Assembly (NCBI RefSeq): GCF_051131705.1
Contig: NZ_CP180316.1
Coordinates: 1,302,001-1,366,000, forward strand
Direction of reading: 5' to 3'
DNA length: 64,000 nt
DNA from: Arthrobacter_M sp030063245
Lineage (GTDB): Bacteria; Actinomycetota; Actinomycetes; Actinomycetales; Micrococcaceae
Shown piece by piece: positions 37,935 through 48,022 of the stretch; position 1 is the first letter of the stretch, and every line of letters starts with the position of its first letter. Position numbers and translations under genes: made by a program. The notes under the pieces are model-generated. The model ran no database searches, was not told where the DNA came from, and saw only the letters and a program-made list of their open reading frames with translations.

Positions 37935-40900
37935 ATGTTTTCAAAGATTCTGGTAGCCAACCGCGGCGAAATTGCCATCCGAGCCTTCCGTGCGAGCTAC
38001 GAGCTGGGCGCCAAGACGGTGGCCGTCTTTCCATATGAAGACCGCAACTCCATCCACCGGCAGAAGGCCGACGAGGCGTATCTGATCGGAACGGAGGGGC
38101 ATCCGGTCCGTGCCTACCTGGACGTCGAAGAAGTGATCCGGGTGGCCAAGGAGGCCGGCGCGGATGCAATCTACCCGGGCTACGGCTTCCTCTCGGAGAA
38201 CCCGGGGCTGGCCGCGGCGGCCAAGGAAGCCGGGATCACCTTTGTGGGGCCGCCGGCCGACGTTCTGGAACTGGCCGGGCACAAGGTCCACGCGCTTGAC
38301 GCAGCCCGCGACGCCGGTATTCCGGTGCTCAAGTCCAGTCAGCCGTCGGCGGATCTGGATGAGCTGATTGCCGCCGCCGACGAAGTCGGTTTCCCTATTT
38401 TCGCCAAGGCTGTGGCCGGCGGCGGTGGTCGCGGCATGCGCCGGGTGGACAAGCGGGAGGATCTGCCGGAGGCACTTCGGGCGGCCATGCGTGAGGCGGA
38501 TGCCGCTTTCGGTGATGACACCATGTTCTTGGAACAGGCAGTGCTGCGTCCGCGCCACATCGAGGTGCAGATTCTGGCCGATGCCGCGGGCAACGTCATG
38601 CACCTGTTCGAGCGGGACTGTTCCATCCAGCGCCGGCACCAGAAAGTGGTGGAAATTGCGCCCGCTCCTAACCTTGACGAGAATATCCGGCAGGCGCTGT
38701 ACCGCGATGCCGTGAAGTTTGCGAAGGCCTTGGGGTATGTTAATGCCGGAACCGTGGAGTTCCTGGTGGACACCGTGGGCGAACGGGCCGGTCAGCACTT
38801 CTTCATTGAGATGAACCCGCGGATTCAGGTCGAGCACACCGTGACCGAGGAAATCACCGATGTCGACCTGGTCCAGGCGCAGCTGCGGATCGCCGCGGGG
38901 GAGACCCTTTCGGAGCTTGGCCTGAGCCAGGACTCGGTGTCGATCAAGGGCGCTGCGCTGCAGTGCCGCATCACCACAGAGGATCCGTCCAACGGGTTCC
39001 GGCCCGACGTCGGAAAGATCTCCGCGTACCGTTCCGCCGGGGGCGCCGGTGTACGGCTCGACGGCGGCACCGTGTACGCGGGTGCCGAGATCAGTCCGCA
39101 CTTTGATTCCATGCTGGTGAAGCTGACCTGCCGCGGCCGGGACTACCCCAGTGCCGTGGCCCGTGCCCGCCGGGCGCTGGCGGAATTCCGCATCCGTGGC
39201 GTCTCCACCAATATCTCTTTCCTGCAGGCGGTGCTGGACGATTCGGACTTCATCGCCGGCAACGTTGCGACCTCCTTCATCGATGAGCGACCGGAGCTGC
39301 TCAAGGCGCGGGTCTCCGCGGACCGGGGCACCAAACTGCTGACCTGGCTGGCCGATGTCACCGTGAACAAGCCGCATGGCGAGCTGAAGGTGCATGTGGA
39401 TCCGGCCGGGAAGCTGCCGCCCGTGGATGACCAGGACCTCAAGCCAGGGTCGCGCCAGCGGCTCCAGGAACTCGGTCCGGAAGGCTTCGCGGCGGCGCTG
39501 CGGGCGCAGACGGCCGTGGCCGTTACGGATACCACATTCCGGGATGCGCACCAGTCGCTGCTGGCCACCCGGGTCCGGACCCGCGATCTCGTTGCGGTCG
39601 GCCCGGCCGTCTCCGCGCTCACCCCAGAGCTGCTGTCCGTGGAGGCATGGGGCGGGGCAACCTACGACGTTTCTCTGCGCTTCCTGGGAGAGGACCCCTG
39701 GGAGCGTCTGACCGCACTGCGCGCGGCGCTGCCGAACATCTGCCTGCAGATGCTGCTGCGCGGACGCAACACCGTCGGCTATACGCCGTACCCGGAAGAA
39801 GTGACAGAGGCGTTCGTCGGCCAGGCAACCGCGGCGGGGATTGATATTTTCCGTATCTTCGACGCGCTCAACGACGTCGACCAGATGGCCCCGGCCATCA
39901 CGGCCGTCCGCGCCACCGGAACAGCGGTCGCGGAAGTGGCGCTGTGCTACACAGGGGACATGCTGGATCCGGCAGAGAAGCTTTACACGCTGGATTACTA
40001 CCTTGCCCTGGCCCGGCGGATCGTCGATGCCGGTGCGCACATTCTGGCCATCAAGGACATGGCCGGGCTGCTGCGGCCGGCCGCGGCGGCGAAACTCGTC
40101 GCCGCCCTGCGGGCCGAATTTGACCTCCCGGTGCACCTGCACACCCACGACACCACCGGTGGCCAGATGGCCACCCTGGTGGCCGCGGTCGACGCCGGCG
40201 TGGACGCTGTGGATGTTGCATCCGCCGCCCTGGCCGGAACCACCAGCCAGCCCCCGGCCTCGGCGCTGGTGGCGGCGTTGGCGCACACCGAACGCGACAC
40301 CGGTATTTCGCTGCCGAACATTTGCGCGCTGGAGCCCTATTGGGAAGCAGTGCGGCGGGTTTATGCTCCGTTTGAATCCGGTCTGGCCGGGCCCACCGGG
40401 CGCGTGTACCAGCATGAAATTCCCGGCGGACAGCTCTCTAATCTGCGCCAGCAGGCCATGGCGCTGGGCTTAGGGGAGCGCTTCGAGGAAATCGAGGATA
40501 TGTACACCGCCGCGGACCGGATCCTGGGCCATCTGGTCAAGGTAACTCCGTCCTCGAAGGTCGTCGGGGATCTGGCCCTGCATCTGGTCGGCATCAAGGC
40601 GGACCCGCAGGACTTCGAGGCGAACCCGCAGAACTACGATGTGCCCGATTCGGTCATCGGCTTCCTCTCCGGTGAGCTGGGCAACCCGCCCGGCGGCTGG
40701 CCGGAACCGTTCCGGAGCAAGGCGCTGCAGGGCCGCGACGTCAAAATCCGCGACGCCGAGATCAGCGCCGACGACAGCGCGGCCCTGGTGGGGGAACCCG
40801 CCACCGCGCGGGCCACCCTCAACCGGCTGCTCTTCGAAGGCCCCACTCGGGACTATCTGAAGGTCAAGGAGACCTACGGGGACGTGTCCGTGCTGGATAC

Positions 40901-41333
40901 TAGGGATTACCTGTACGGTCTGCAGCGCGGGCAGGAACACATCATCGCGCTGGAGAAGGGTGTCCGGCTGATCGCCTCGCTGGAAGCCGTTTCCGAGGTG
41001 GATGAGAAGGGCATGCGCACCGTGATGTGCACGCTGAACGGCCAGTCACGCCCGGTGGTCATCCGCGACCGCAGCGTGGTCAGCGACGTCAAGGCCGCGG
41101 AAAAGGCAGATGAGTCCGTCCCGGGTCAGATTGCCGCACCGTTTGCCGGTGCGGTCACGGTCACGGTTGCCGTTGGCGACGCCGTCCAGGCCGGGGACAC
41201 CATCGCGACCATCGAGGCGATGAAAATGGAAGCGTCCATCACCACCGCCGTCGCGGGCAGGATTTCACGGGTGGCGGTCGCCGCCATCGAGCAGGTTCAG
41301 GGCGGCGATCTGCTGGTGGTCGTGGAGGAATAG
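37935..41333 (+). CDS. pyc: Pyruvate carboxylase
   Basis: A 1132-residue single-chain biotin enzyme that carboxylates pyruvate to oxaloacetate. Residues 1-455 form the biotin carboxylase (FSKILVANRGEIAIR, ATP-grasp loop AVAGGGGRGMR, EMNPRIQVEHTVTEE). The carboxyltransferase barrel starts at about 530 (TDTTFRDAHQSLLATRVRT). The biotinyl lysine is in IEAMKMEAS near residue 1098. CAGGAG precedes the ATG. It refills the TCA cycle, fitting the pyruvate-producing gcv/sdaA and lut operons in the window. Confidence 0.97.
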   Translation: MFSKILVANRGEIAIRAFRASYELGAKTVAVFPYEDRNSIHRQKADEAYLIGTEGHPVRAYLDVEEVIRVAKEAGADAIYPGYGFLSENPGLAAAAKEAGITFVGPPADVLELAGHKVHALDAARDAGIPVLKSSQPSADLDELIAAADEVGFPIFAKAVAGGGGRGMRRVDKREDLPEALRAAMREADAAFGDDTMFLEQAVLRPRHIEVQILADAAGNVMHLFERDCSIQRRHQKVVEIAPAPNLDENIRQALYRDAVKFAKALGYVNAGTVEFLVDTVGERAGQHFFIEMNPRIQVEHTVTEEITDVDLVQAQLRIAAGETLSELGLSQDSVSIKGAALQCRITTEDPSNGFRPDVGKISAYRSAGGAGVRLDGGTVYAGAEISPHFDSMLVKLTCRGRDYPSAVARARRALAEFRIRGVSTNISFLQAVLDDSDFIAGNVATSFIDERPELLKARVSADRGTKLLTWLADVTVNKPHGELKVHVDPAGKLPPVDDQDLKPGSRQRLQELGPEGFAAALRAQTAVAVTDTTFRDAHQSLLATRVRTRDLVAVGPAVSALTPELLSVEAWGGATYDVSLRFLGEDPWERLTALRAALPNICLQMLLRGRNTVGYTPYPEEVTEAFVGQATAAGIDIFRIFDALNDVDQMAPAITAVRATGTAVAEVALCYTGDMLDPAEKLYTLDYYLALARRIVDAGAHILAIKDMAGLLRPAAAAKLVAALRAEFDLPVHLHTHDTTGGQMATLVAAVDAGVDAVDVASAALAGTTSQPPASALVAALAHTERDTGISLPNICALEPYWEAVRRVYAPFESGLAGPTGRVYQHEIPGGQLSNLRQQAMALGLGERFEEIEDMYTAADRILGHLVKVTPSSKVVGDLALHLVGIKADPQDFEANPQNYDVPDSVIGFLSGELGNPPGGWPEPFRSKALQGRDVKIRDAEISADDSAALVGEPATARATLNRLLFEGPTRDYLKVKETYGDVSVLDTRDYLYGLQRGQEHIIALEKGVRLIASLEAVSEVDEKGMRTVMCTLNGQSRPVVIRDRSVVSDVKAAEKADESVPGQIAAPFAGAVTVTVAVGDAVQAGDTIATIEAMKMEASITTAVAGRISRVAVAAIEQVQGGDLLVVVEE

Positions 41334-41435
41334 CGGGTACGCGGCCTCCCGGCCCGGTCTGCGCTAAAATAGGGCTGATCGGTGGGGCCGTGGCTGCATG
41401 AGGCAGCCGCGGCTCCCTTGCAGCGGGCGGGAGTT

Positions 41436-42962
41436 ATGACGCAGGACGAGAACAATCCGGTGAACGGACGGTCCGGACGCGAAGCGAAGGACGAGGCCGC
41501 AGGCGCGAAGACCGACGGCGGCCAGACGGCCCGTGTGGTCGGCGCTGGTGTCAGAGGTGATGCCATTTCCGCCGCGTCGGGCGGCGAGCGTGTCGAAAAC
41601 GGCGGTGTCGGGAATGTGGACGACGAAAATGTGGACGGCAGCGACGACGACGGCGCTGCCGTTGCGCTGGTCAGCTCAGATGCCGTAACCGATCCCGGTT
41701 CCGCCGGGACGGTGACGTCCATGACGCCCGTGATTCCGCTGCAATCCAATGATCCCGCGACGTCGCCGCCCCGGCCAGGATCCACAGCCGCCGAGGTGCT
41801 GACCACCGCGGTACCTTCGGCGGCGGACCCAAGCCGGGAACCGCTGTATGCCGCGGCAGCCGGCGGGGAACCGACCGGCTCCATTCCGGCCGTTCCGGAA
41901 TCAGCACGTGCGTCCCGCAGTGCCCAAGCCGGCAGTGCCCAAGCCGGCAGTGGCAAGAACCTCAGGGACAATGTCGGCAGTGATCGGCACCGCCGCGATC
42001 AGCCCCGCAGCGCGCGGCGGGGCCGTGAAGACGGCCCGGAGCCGGCAGCGGCGCTGACCGCGGATCGGCTGCTCAATCCGGCGGCGGCCCCGCCCGCCGG
42101 CGGATGGCGGCTGTGGCTGTACAAGCTCACTTTCGGGTCCCTCCACGTGGGAGATTCGGACAAGGTGCGCGTCCAGCGTGCCCGCGAACACCGCATCTCG
42201 GCACGGTTGGGGCACCACACCCGCTACGTACCGGTGCTTTCACGCAAAGGCGGCGTGGGTAAGACCACGGTGACCACGCTGCTGGGGATGGCGTTGGCCG
42301 AGCTGCGGGAGGATCGGGTCATCGCGATGGACGCAAATCCGGACCGCGGAACGCTCTCGGACAGATCGCCCGGGCGTGCGGACTTTACCGCACGCCAACT
42401 GGTCCAGGACCGGTTCAGCGTCAATACCTTTTCGCAGCTGTCCACTTATGTGGCACGCGACGGATCCCGCCTCGACGTGCTGGCCTCGGATACCGATCCG
42501 GCCGTAGCCCAGGCGTTCGACGATTCGGACTACCGGGCCGTCACAGACATTCTCGGGCGTTACTATTCGATTGTGCTGACGGATTCGGGAACCGGAATGG
42601 TGCATTCGGTGATGAAGGGGACGCTGGAGAAGGCCGACGCCGTTGTGCTGGTTTCCGGCGGCAGCGTCGACGAGGCGCGGCTTGCCTCGGAGACGCTCTC
42701 CTGGCTGGAAGCCCACGGCCGGCATGATCTGGTGGCCAAGGCAATCGTGGTGATCAACATGTCCTCAGGGGACAGCACCCAGGTCAACATCGGCGAGATT
42801 GAGGACCATTTCCGGTCCCGCGTCAGTCACGTACTACGGATCCCGTATGACCGGCACCTGGCCGAGGGCTCCCGTGTCCGGCTCGACGAGCTGCGTCCGG
42901 CCACCCGTGCGGCGGCCATGGAACTTGCCGCTCTGGTGGTCGACGAGCTGCAGGCGGGCTGA
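41436..42962 (+). CDS. MinD/ParA-like ATPase with a long disordered N-terminus (EspI-like layout)
   Basis: A 508-residue protein. Residues 1-220 are Ala/Gly/Asp/Ser-rich and disordered, with a 15-bp duplicated AQAGS unit. The ATPase follows with SRKGGVGKTTVTTLLGMALA (about 270), MDANPDRGTL and VLTDSGTGMVHSVM. This arrangement resembles the MinD-like proteins linked to type VII secretion (EspI), but no ESX genes are in the window, so that link is only a resemblance. GGGCGGGAG precedes the ATG at 41436. The stop is immediately followed by mtr. Confidence 0.8.
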   Translation: MTQDENNPVNGRSGREAKDEAAGAKTDGGQTARVVGAGVRGDAISAASGGERVENGGVGNVDDENVDGSDDDGAAVALVSSDAVTDPGSAGTVTSMTPVIPLQSNDPATSPPRPGSTAAEVLTTAVPSAADPSREPLYAAAAGGEPTGSIPAVPESARASRSAQAGSAQAGSGKNLRDNVGSDRHRRDQPRSARRGREDGPEPAAALTADRLLNPAAAPPAGGWRLWLYKLTFGSLHVGDSDKVRVQRAREHRISARLGHHTRYVPVLSRKGGVGKTTVTTLLGMALAELREDRVIAMDANPDRGTLSDRSPGRADFTARQLVQDRFSVNTFSQLSTYVARDGSRLDVLASDTDPAVAQAFDDSDYRAVTDILGRYYSIVLTDSGTGMVHSVMKGTLEKADAVVLVSGGSVDEARLASETLSWLEAHGRHDLVAKAIVVINMSSGDSTQVNIGEIEDHFRSRVSHVLRIPYDRHLAEGSRVRLDELRPATRAAAMELAALVVDELQAG

Positions 42963-44396
42963 ATGATGACACATTACGATCTTGCGATCCTCGGTTCCGG
43001 GTCCGGCAACTCCCTGCCGGGTCCGCAATGGGCGAATAAGAAAATTGCCGTGATCGACGGCGGAACGTTCGGTGGGACCTGTCTGAACGTTGGCTGCATT
43101 CCGACCAAAATGTTCGTTTATCCCGCAGATCTCGCGGCCGGAACGCGCGAGGCAGCCCGCCTGGGCGTTCGGGCGGAAGTCACCGCCGTGCACTGGCGTG
43201 CCATCCGGGACAGGATCTTTGGCCGCATTGATGCGATTTCAGCCGGCGGGATGGAATACCGCGCACATGGGGAACCGAATATCACCCTCTATCCGGAGCA
43301 TGCCGAATTCACCGGACCGAAGGCCCTGCGCACTGCCGGCGGCACGGTGATCACGGCGGAACAGATCGTCGTGGCAGCCGGCTCCCGGCCGGTCATCCCG
43401 GACTTTCCGGGGAACCACCTGCTCCAGGTGCATACTTCGGACACGATCATGAGGGTTGATGAACTGCCCGCCAGGGTCCTGATCGTCGGTGGCGGGTTCA
43501 TCGCAGCGGAGTTCGGCCATATCTTCGCTTCACTGGGCTCCGAGGTGGTCATGCTGACCCGATCCCCCGGGTTGCTCAAGAGTCAGGACGCCGAAATTTC
43601 GCGGCGTTTCGAGGAGCAGGTCAGAGGCCGCTGGGATATCCGGCACGGCTATCAGGTGGCGTCCGTCCGGGCAGTGCCGGACCGGCCAGGACGCGTCCTC
43701 GCGGAGTTGGCACCGGTGGCAGGAGTGGCCGACGCGCCGGCCTCCGTGGAAGTGGATCTGGTGCTGCTCGCCACCGGCCGCAGGCCCAACACCGATGGCC
43801 TCAATGCGACCGCGGCGGGATTCGATCTGACCGCCGACGGCCGGCTCCGGGTAGATAAGTATCAGCGTGTGCTCTCGGGAGGGAAGCCCATTAGCGGCGT
43901 GTGGTCGCTGGGGGATGTCAGCAGCGACTTCCAGCTCAAGCATGTGGCAAACCATGAGGCCCGTACGGTGGCACACAATCTGCTGCACCCCGGGCAGCTG
44001 CGCGCCAGCGACCACAGATTTGTCCCGGAGGCCGTCTTTACGCGGCCCCAGATCGCCAAGGTGGGGATGACCGAGGAGCAGGCTCTGGCCCATGCCGCCC
44101 GCCACGGCCTGGAGATCGTCACGGCCGTGCAGGATTACGGTTCGACGGCCTACGGCTGGGCCATGGAGGACACCACCGGCATCGTGAAGCTCGTCGCGGA
44201 GAAAGACAGTGGACTGCTGCTCGGCGCACACATCATGGGCCACGAGGCGTCAATGCTGATCCAGCCCCTCATTCAGGCCATGAGCTTCGGTCTGGATGTC
44301 CGCACCATGGCGCGTGGCCAGTACTGGATCCATCCAGCCCTAACCGAGGTCGTGGAAAACGCCCTGCTGTCCTTGAAAGTCGGCTCGAAGCACTGA
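42963..44396 (+). CDS. mtr: Mycothione reductase
   Basis: A 477-residue flavoprotein disulfide reductase that reduces mycothiol disulfide with NADPH. The FAD motif LAILGSGSGNS is at the start and the redox-active pair is in GGTCLNVGCIPTKMFVY (about 36-52). The NAD(P) site is LIVGGGFIAAEFGHIF, and the catalytic His-Glu pair is in YWIHPALTEVVENAL near the end. It starts directly after the MinD-like gene. Mycothiol is confined to actinobacteria, which supports the assignment of the host. Confidence 0.94.
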   Translation: MMTHYDLAILGSGSGNSLPGPQWANKKIAVIDGGTFGGTCLNVGCIPTKMFVYPADLAAGTREAARLGVRAEVTAVHWRAIRDRIFGRIDAISAGGMEYRAHGEPNITLYPEHAEFTGPKALRTAGGTVITAEQIVVAAGSRPVIPDFPGNHLLQVHTSDTIMRVDELPARVLIVGGGFIAAEFGHIFASLGSEVVMLTRSPGLLKSQDAEISRRFEEQVRGRWDIRHGYQVASVRAVPDRPGRVLAELAPVAGVADAPASVEVDLVLLATGRRPNTDGLNATAAGFDLTADGRLRVDKYQRVLSGGKPISGVWSLGDVSSDFQLKHVANHEARTVAHNLLHPGQLRASDHRFVPEAVFTRPQIAKVGMTEEQALAHAARHGLEIVTAVQDYGSTAYGWAMEDTTGIVKLVAEKDSGLLLGAHIMGHEASMLIQPLIQAMSFGLDVRTMARGQYWIHPALTEVVENALLSLKVGSKH

Positions 44397-44409
44397 CCTG
44401 CTGGCATCC

Positions 44410-44439
44410 GGGTGCTGCGAGGTTCCGGCCGCAACACCC
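44410..44439 (-). terminator. Hairpin between convergent mtr and fadD
   Basis: GGGTGCTGCG and CGCAACACCC pair (two central mismatches) around a ten-base loop, midway between two genes that end toward each other. It may serve both. Confidence 0.5.
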
Positions 44440-44442
44440 GTC

Positions 44443-46260
44443 CTATCGGTCAGCCGGTTTCTTCGCCGAGTAAATATCGGCGACGACATCATCGAAATCC
44501 TTCAGCACCTGGCTGCGCTTGATCTTCAGCGACGGCGTGAGGTGTCCGGAAGCCTCGGTGAAATCGGTGGGCACGATGCGGAAGGCCTTGATGGATTCGG
44601 CCGCCGAGACGGACGCGTTGGCCTTGTCGATTGCCTTCTGAACGGCATTCCGGATGGTGTCCTGTCCGATCGCCTCGCTCAGGCTGATGCCCGCGGGCAG
44701 GCCGTGGTTTTCGGCCCATTTAGGCAGCGCCTCTTCATCCAGGGTCACGAGAGCGGAAATGAAGGGCCGCTGATCTCCGAGCACCACGCACTGGGAGATC
44801 AGCGCGTCGGCACGGATCTGATCCTCCAACAGCGCCGGAACAACGTTTTTGCCGCCGGCGGTGACAATGATTTCCTTCTTGCGCCCGGTGATGCGCAGGA
44901 AACCCTCGGCGTCGAGCTCGCCGATGTCCCCGGTGTGCAGCCAACCATCGGCAAACGCTTCGGTGGTGAGGTCATCGCGGTGCCAGTAACCGCGCATCAC
45001 GCTGACGCCCTTGGCGAGAATTTCGCCGTCGTCGGCAATTTTGACCGCATTGCCGGGCAGCGGGGCCCCAACGGTGCCGATTCTGATCATCGCGGGCCGG
45101 TTCACCGTCACCGGCGCGGTGGTTTCCGTCAGTCCGTATCCTTCGAGGATCTGCAACCCGATGCCCTGGAAGAAGTGGCCGAGCCGCTCGCCCAGCGGCC
45201 CACCGCCGGACACCGCATGTTTGACCTGCCCACCCATGGCTGCCCGAAGTTTTCGGTAGACCAGCTTATCGAAGATCGCATGCTTGGCCTTGAGCAGGAA
45301 CGGGACCGAACCACCCTGCCGGGCGCGCGAGTATGCGATGGCAACCTCCGCGGCCTTAGTGAAAATTTTGCCCTTACCCTCGGACTCGGCCTTGAGCGCG
45401 GCCGAGTTGTAGATTTTTTCAAATACCCGTGGAACGGCCAAAATGAAACTCGGCTGGAAGCTCTGCAGATCCGAGAGCAGGTGCTTGATGTCCGGTGTGT
45501 GCGCCACCTTGGCGCCGGCTGCCACCGCGAGGACGGAGATAAAGCGGGCAAAGACATGGGCCAGCGGCAGGAACATAATGGTCTGCGCACCCTCGGGAAC
45601 CACGTCGGAAAGCACACCCAGGGCATTGTCTGAGAGTTCAACGAAGTTGCCGTGCGTCAGCTCGCAGCCTTTGGGCCGGCCGGTGGTTCCGGAGGTGTAG
45701 ATAATGGTGGCGAGGTCGTCCAGGCCGCGGGCGGTCCGCCGTTCCTCCAGCTCGGTATCCGAAACGGACTGCCCGGCAGTACGCAGTTCCTGCAGGCTGG
45801 CCGCCCCCAGCTGCCAGACGTGCGCCAGCGCGGTCAGGCCCTCCGCGGTGGCGGCCTGGCGGACCACATTTTCATGGTTGGCGGTTTCAGCAAAAACCGC
45901 GACGGCGCCGGAATCGCCGAGATTCCAGGCCACCTGACTGGGGGAGGAAGTCTCGTAGATCGGCACCGAAACGGCCCCGGCGAACCAGATGGCGAAGTCC
46001 ACCAGTGACCATTCATAGCGCGTGCGGGCCATGATGCCCACTCGGTCCCCAAGGCGGATACCGGAGGCCATCAGACCTTTGGCCAGGGCGCCGACATCAT
46101 CACGGAACTCCGTGGCGGGGATGTCCACCCAGTTCTTCTCCCCGTCCAGACGGGCGAACAGGGCGGGATTGGAGGCCTTGTTCGCCTGCCGCAGGACCAG
46201 ATCCGTGGTGTTCGTGTTCCGGGGAACATTCACCACTGCCGCAACGGAAAATTGTCGCAC
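44443..46260 (-). CDS. fadD: Long-chain fatty-acid-CoA ligase
   Basis: A 605-residue AMP-forming acyl-CoA synthetase. The P-loop is YTSGTTGRPKGCELTHGN (about 188-205), the linker motif is GYGLTETTAPVTVNRP, then GWLHTGDIG and ITGRKKEIIVTAGGKNV. It activates fatty acids for beta-oxidation or lipid synthesis. GTG at 46260 follows GGAGCTATA. An 18-bp palindrome 80-97 bases upstream of the start is a likely TetR-type operator. Confidence 0.93.
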   Translation of the reverse strand: MRQFSVAAVVNVPRNTNTTDLVLRQANKASNPALFARLDGEKNWVDIPATEFRDDVGALAKGLMASGIRLGDRVGIMARTRYEWSLVDFAIWFAGAVSVPIYETSSPSQVAWNLGDSGAVAVFAETANHENVVRQAATAEGLTALAHVWQLGAASLQELRTAGQSVSDTELEERRTARGLDDLATIIYTSGTTGRPKGCELTHGNFVELSDNALGVLSDVVPEGAQTIMFLPLAHVFARFISVLAVAAGAKVAHTPDIKHLLSDLQSFQPSFILAVPRVFEKIYNSAALKAESEGKGKIFTKAAEVAIAYSRARQGGSVPFLLKAKHAIFDKLVYRKLRAAMGGQVKHAVSGGGPLGERLGHFFQGIGLQILEGYGLTETTAPVTVNRPAMIRIGTVGAPLPGNAVKIADDGEILAKGVSVMRGYWHRDDLTTEAFADGWLHTGDIGELDAEGFLRITGRKKEIIVTAGGKNVVPALLEDQIRADALISQCVVLGDQRPFISALVTLDEEALPKWAENHGLPAGISLSEAIGQDTIRNAVQKAIDKANASVSAAESIKAFRIVPTDFTEASGHLTPSLKIKRSQVLKDFDDVVADIYSAKKPADR

Positions 46261-46339
46261 TATAGCTCCTTCGATACCTGAGGACCACAGGGGTTTGCCA
46301 TTACTCTATCCGGCACCATCGGCGGGGCGGCTCAGATGC

Positions 46340-46357
46340 TGTTACTAGTCAGTAACA
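46340..46357 (-). promoter_or_regulatory. Palindromic operator upstream of fadD
   Basis: TGTTACTAGTCAGTAACA has perfect seven-base arms (TGTTACT/AGTAACA) around AGTC. Sites of this shape are typical of TetR-family repressors of fatty-acid genes. No such repressor gene is in the window. Confidence 0.6.
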
Positions 46358-46547
46358 TTTTGGCTGCAGGCCCTACTTTCCCAAGCCGGCCCCCCGCCGG
46401 GGCCGCCCCCTCCGCCGAAAATCGAACCGTCCTGGTTTCTCATGAGTCATTACGCGGACGCTCCCTCGGAAAGCTGGAATGGTGAAGCCACTGCCCGGTC
46501 TTCCGCAGGTAATTCCTGCCCTGTGACGGCGATTCCCCCGGGCAACC

Positions 46548-46800
46548 TTTTCAATAAGTGGTCTGCCCCCTCGACGCTCGGATCGTTCCTGCGCGGGTTC
46601 ACGTTCGGTCATGCATGTCAGCTCGACGCGGTCGCTTCCCGGTTCCCGGAGAATCTGGCGGCGATCACCCCGGACCAAGAGACCTTGCTCGAAACCCACC
46701 GCGTCCACCCGGTGTTCGCCACCAGCACCCTCGATACCATGCGCGCCGATAAACCGATCGCGCGAACCGATCGCGCCGAACCGATCGCGCGAGGGGCGCT
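46548..46800 (+). pseudogene. Internally deleted IS1380-family transposase relic
   Basis: APSTLGSFLRGFTFGH and QLDAVASRF (46565-46650) match the N-terminal third of IS1380 transposases. ETLLETHRVHPVFATSTLDT and MRADK (46680-46755) match the C-terminal region with the HAVF motif. The catalytic centre between them is deleted. No terminal repeats were recognised, so the element is an old remnant. Confidence 0.6.
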
Positions 46801-46927
46801 TTCGGGGGTGGTCCTGCCGGTTGGGTGCGGCGGCGGGGACGTGAGAGCTGGCCGGGCAGGCCTGCGGGCCGGCCGGCGGATCCGAACGGCGACATGAGGC
46901 CCGTTCGGCCTCGGTAGAATGACAAGA

Positions 46928-48022
46928 ATGGTCGACAATGATTCCCGCGGATCCGGCCGCCGGGCCGCTTCCGTGCTAACGGCCGCCTGGCACCGTCCGG
47001 GCTTGGGGAGCCGCCGGACGTACGAGCACAGGCCGGAGCGCGTTCCGCGGCGCCTGGGGCGCAGCGGGCTCGTGATAGGCATCGACATCGGTGGCACCAA
47101 GGTTGCGGCCGGCGTAGTGGACCCGCGTGGGGTGGTTCTGGACGAGCGGAGGCAGCTGACGCCGGGAAGCGACCCGCGCGCCGTCGAGGCGACGATTGTG
47201 GAACTGGTCCGCGAACTCTCTGCCGACCACCGTGTTGTCTCCGTCGGCATTGGAGCCGCCGGTTGGATGGATCTAAGTTCCAGCATGGTGCTTTTCAGCC
47301 CACACCTGGCGTGGCGGAACGAGCCACTGCGGGAAAACCTGGAGCGTATGCTGCGCCGCCGGGTGGTCCTCAGCAACGACGCCGATGCGGCCGGTTGGGC
47401 GGAATGGCGCTTCGGCGCCGGCCATGGGCAAAGCCGGCTGGTCTGCATCACGTTGGGCACGGGCATCGGCGGAGCCATGGTGATGGACTCGCGGTTGGAA
47501 CGCGGGCGCTTCGGACTGGCCGGTGAATTCGGCCATCAGGTGATCATGCCGCAGGGACACCGCTGCGAGTGCGGTAACCGCGGGTGCTGGGAACAATACG
47601 CCTCCGGGAACGCACTGGGGCGGGAGGCCCGCGAACTGGCCAGGGCCAATTCGCCTGTGGCGCAGGAATTGCTTCGCCGGGTCGGCGGTGCCGTGGACAC
47701 GATTACCGGGGCCGTCGTGACAGAGCTGGCGATGGCCGGGGATGCCGCGTGCCGTGAGTTGGTGGAGGAGGTCGGCGACTGGCTGGGCCTTGGGCTTTCT
47801 AATCTGGCGGCCGCCTTGGACCCGGGAATGTTCGTCATAGGGGGCGGACTCTGCGAGGCGGGGGAACTGCTCCTGGAACCGGCCCGCCGGGCTTTCGGCC
47901 GAAACCTCACCGGCCGCGGCTTCCGGCCCGCGGCGCAGATTTCACTGGCGGCCTTGGGTCCACGGGCGGGCATGATCGGCGCGGCGGACCTTTCCCGGAT
48001 CAGCAGCGGATCCCGGTCCTAG
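46928..48022 (+). CDS. ROK-family sugar kinase (glucokinase-like)
   Basis: A 364-residue kinase of the ROK family. The ATP motif is GIDIGGTKVAAGVVD (about 51-65) and the zinc site is CECGNRGCWEQYASG (about 217-231); ITLGTGIGGAM is also present. No winged-helix domain is present, so it is an enzyme and not a repressor. TAGAAT at 46915-46920 is a fair -10, which would make the ATG at 46928 nearly leaderless; an ATG at 46919 lies inside that hexamer. The TAG stop lies in an 18-bp repeat into which IS630 inserted. Confidence 0.88.
   Translation: MVDNDSRGSGRRAASVLTAAWHRPGLGSRRTYEHRPERVPRRLGRSGLVIGIDIGGTKVAAGVVDPRGVVLDERRQLTPGSDPRAVEATIVELVRELSADHRVVSVGIGAAGWMDLSSSMVLFSPHLAWRNEPLRENLERMLRRRVVLSNDADAAGWAEWRFGAGHGQSRLVCITLGTGIGGAMVMDSRLERGRFGLAGEFGHQVIMPQGHRCECGNRGCWEQYASGNALGREARELARANSPVAQELLRRVGGAVDTITGAVVTELAMAGDAACRELVEEVGDWLGLGLSNLAAALDPGMFVIGGGLCEAGELLLEPARRAFGRNLTGRGFRPAAQISLAALGPRAGMIGAADLSRISSGSRS

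Noticed and set aside
37941..40415. 824-residue minus-strand open frame over pyc
   Set aside because: Antisense shadow of pyruvate carboxylase.
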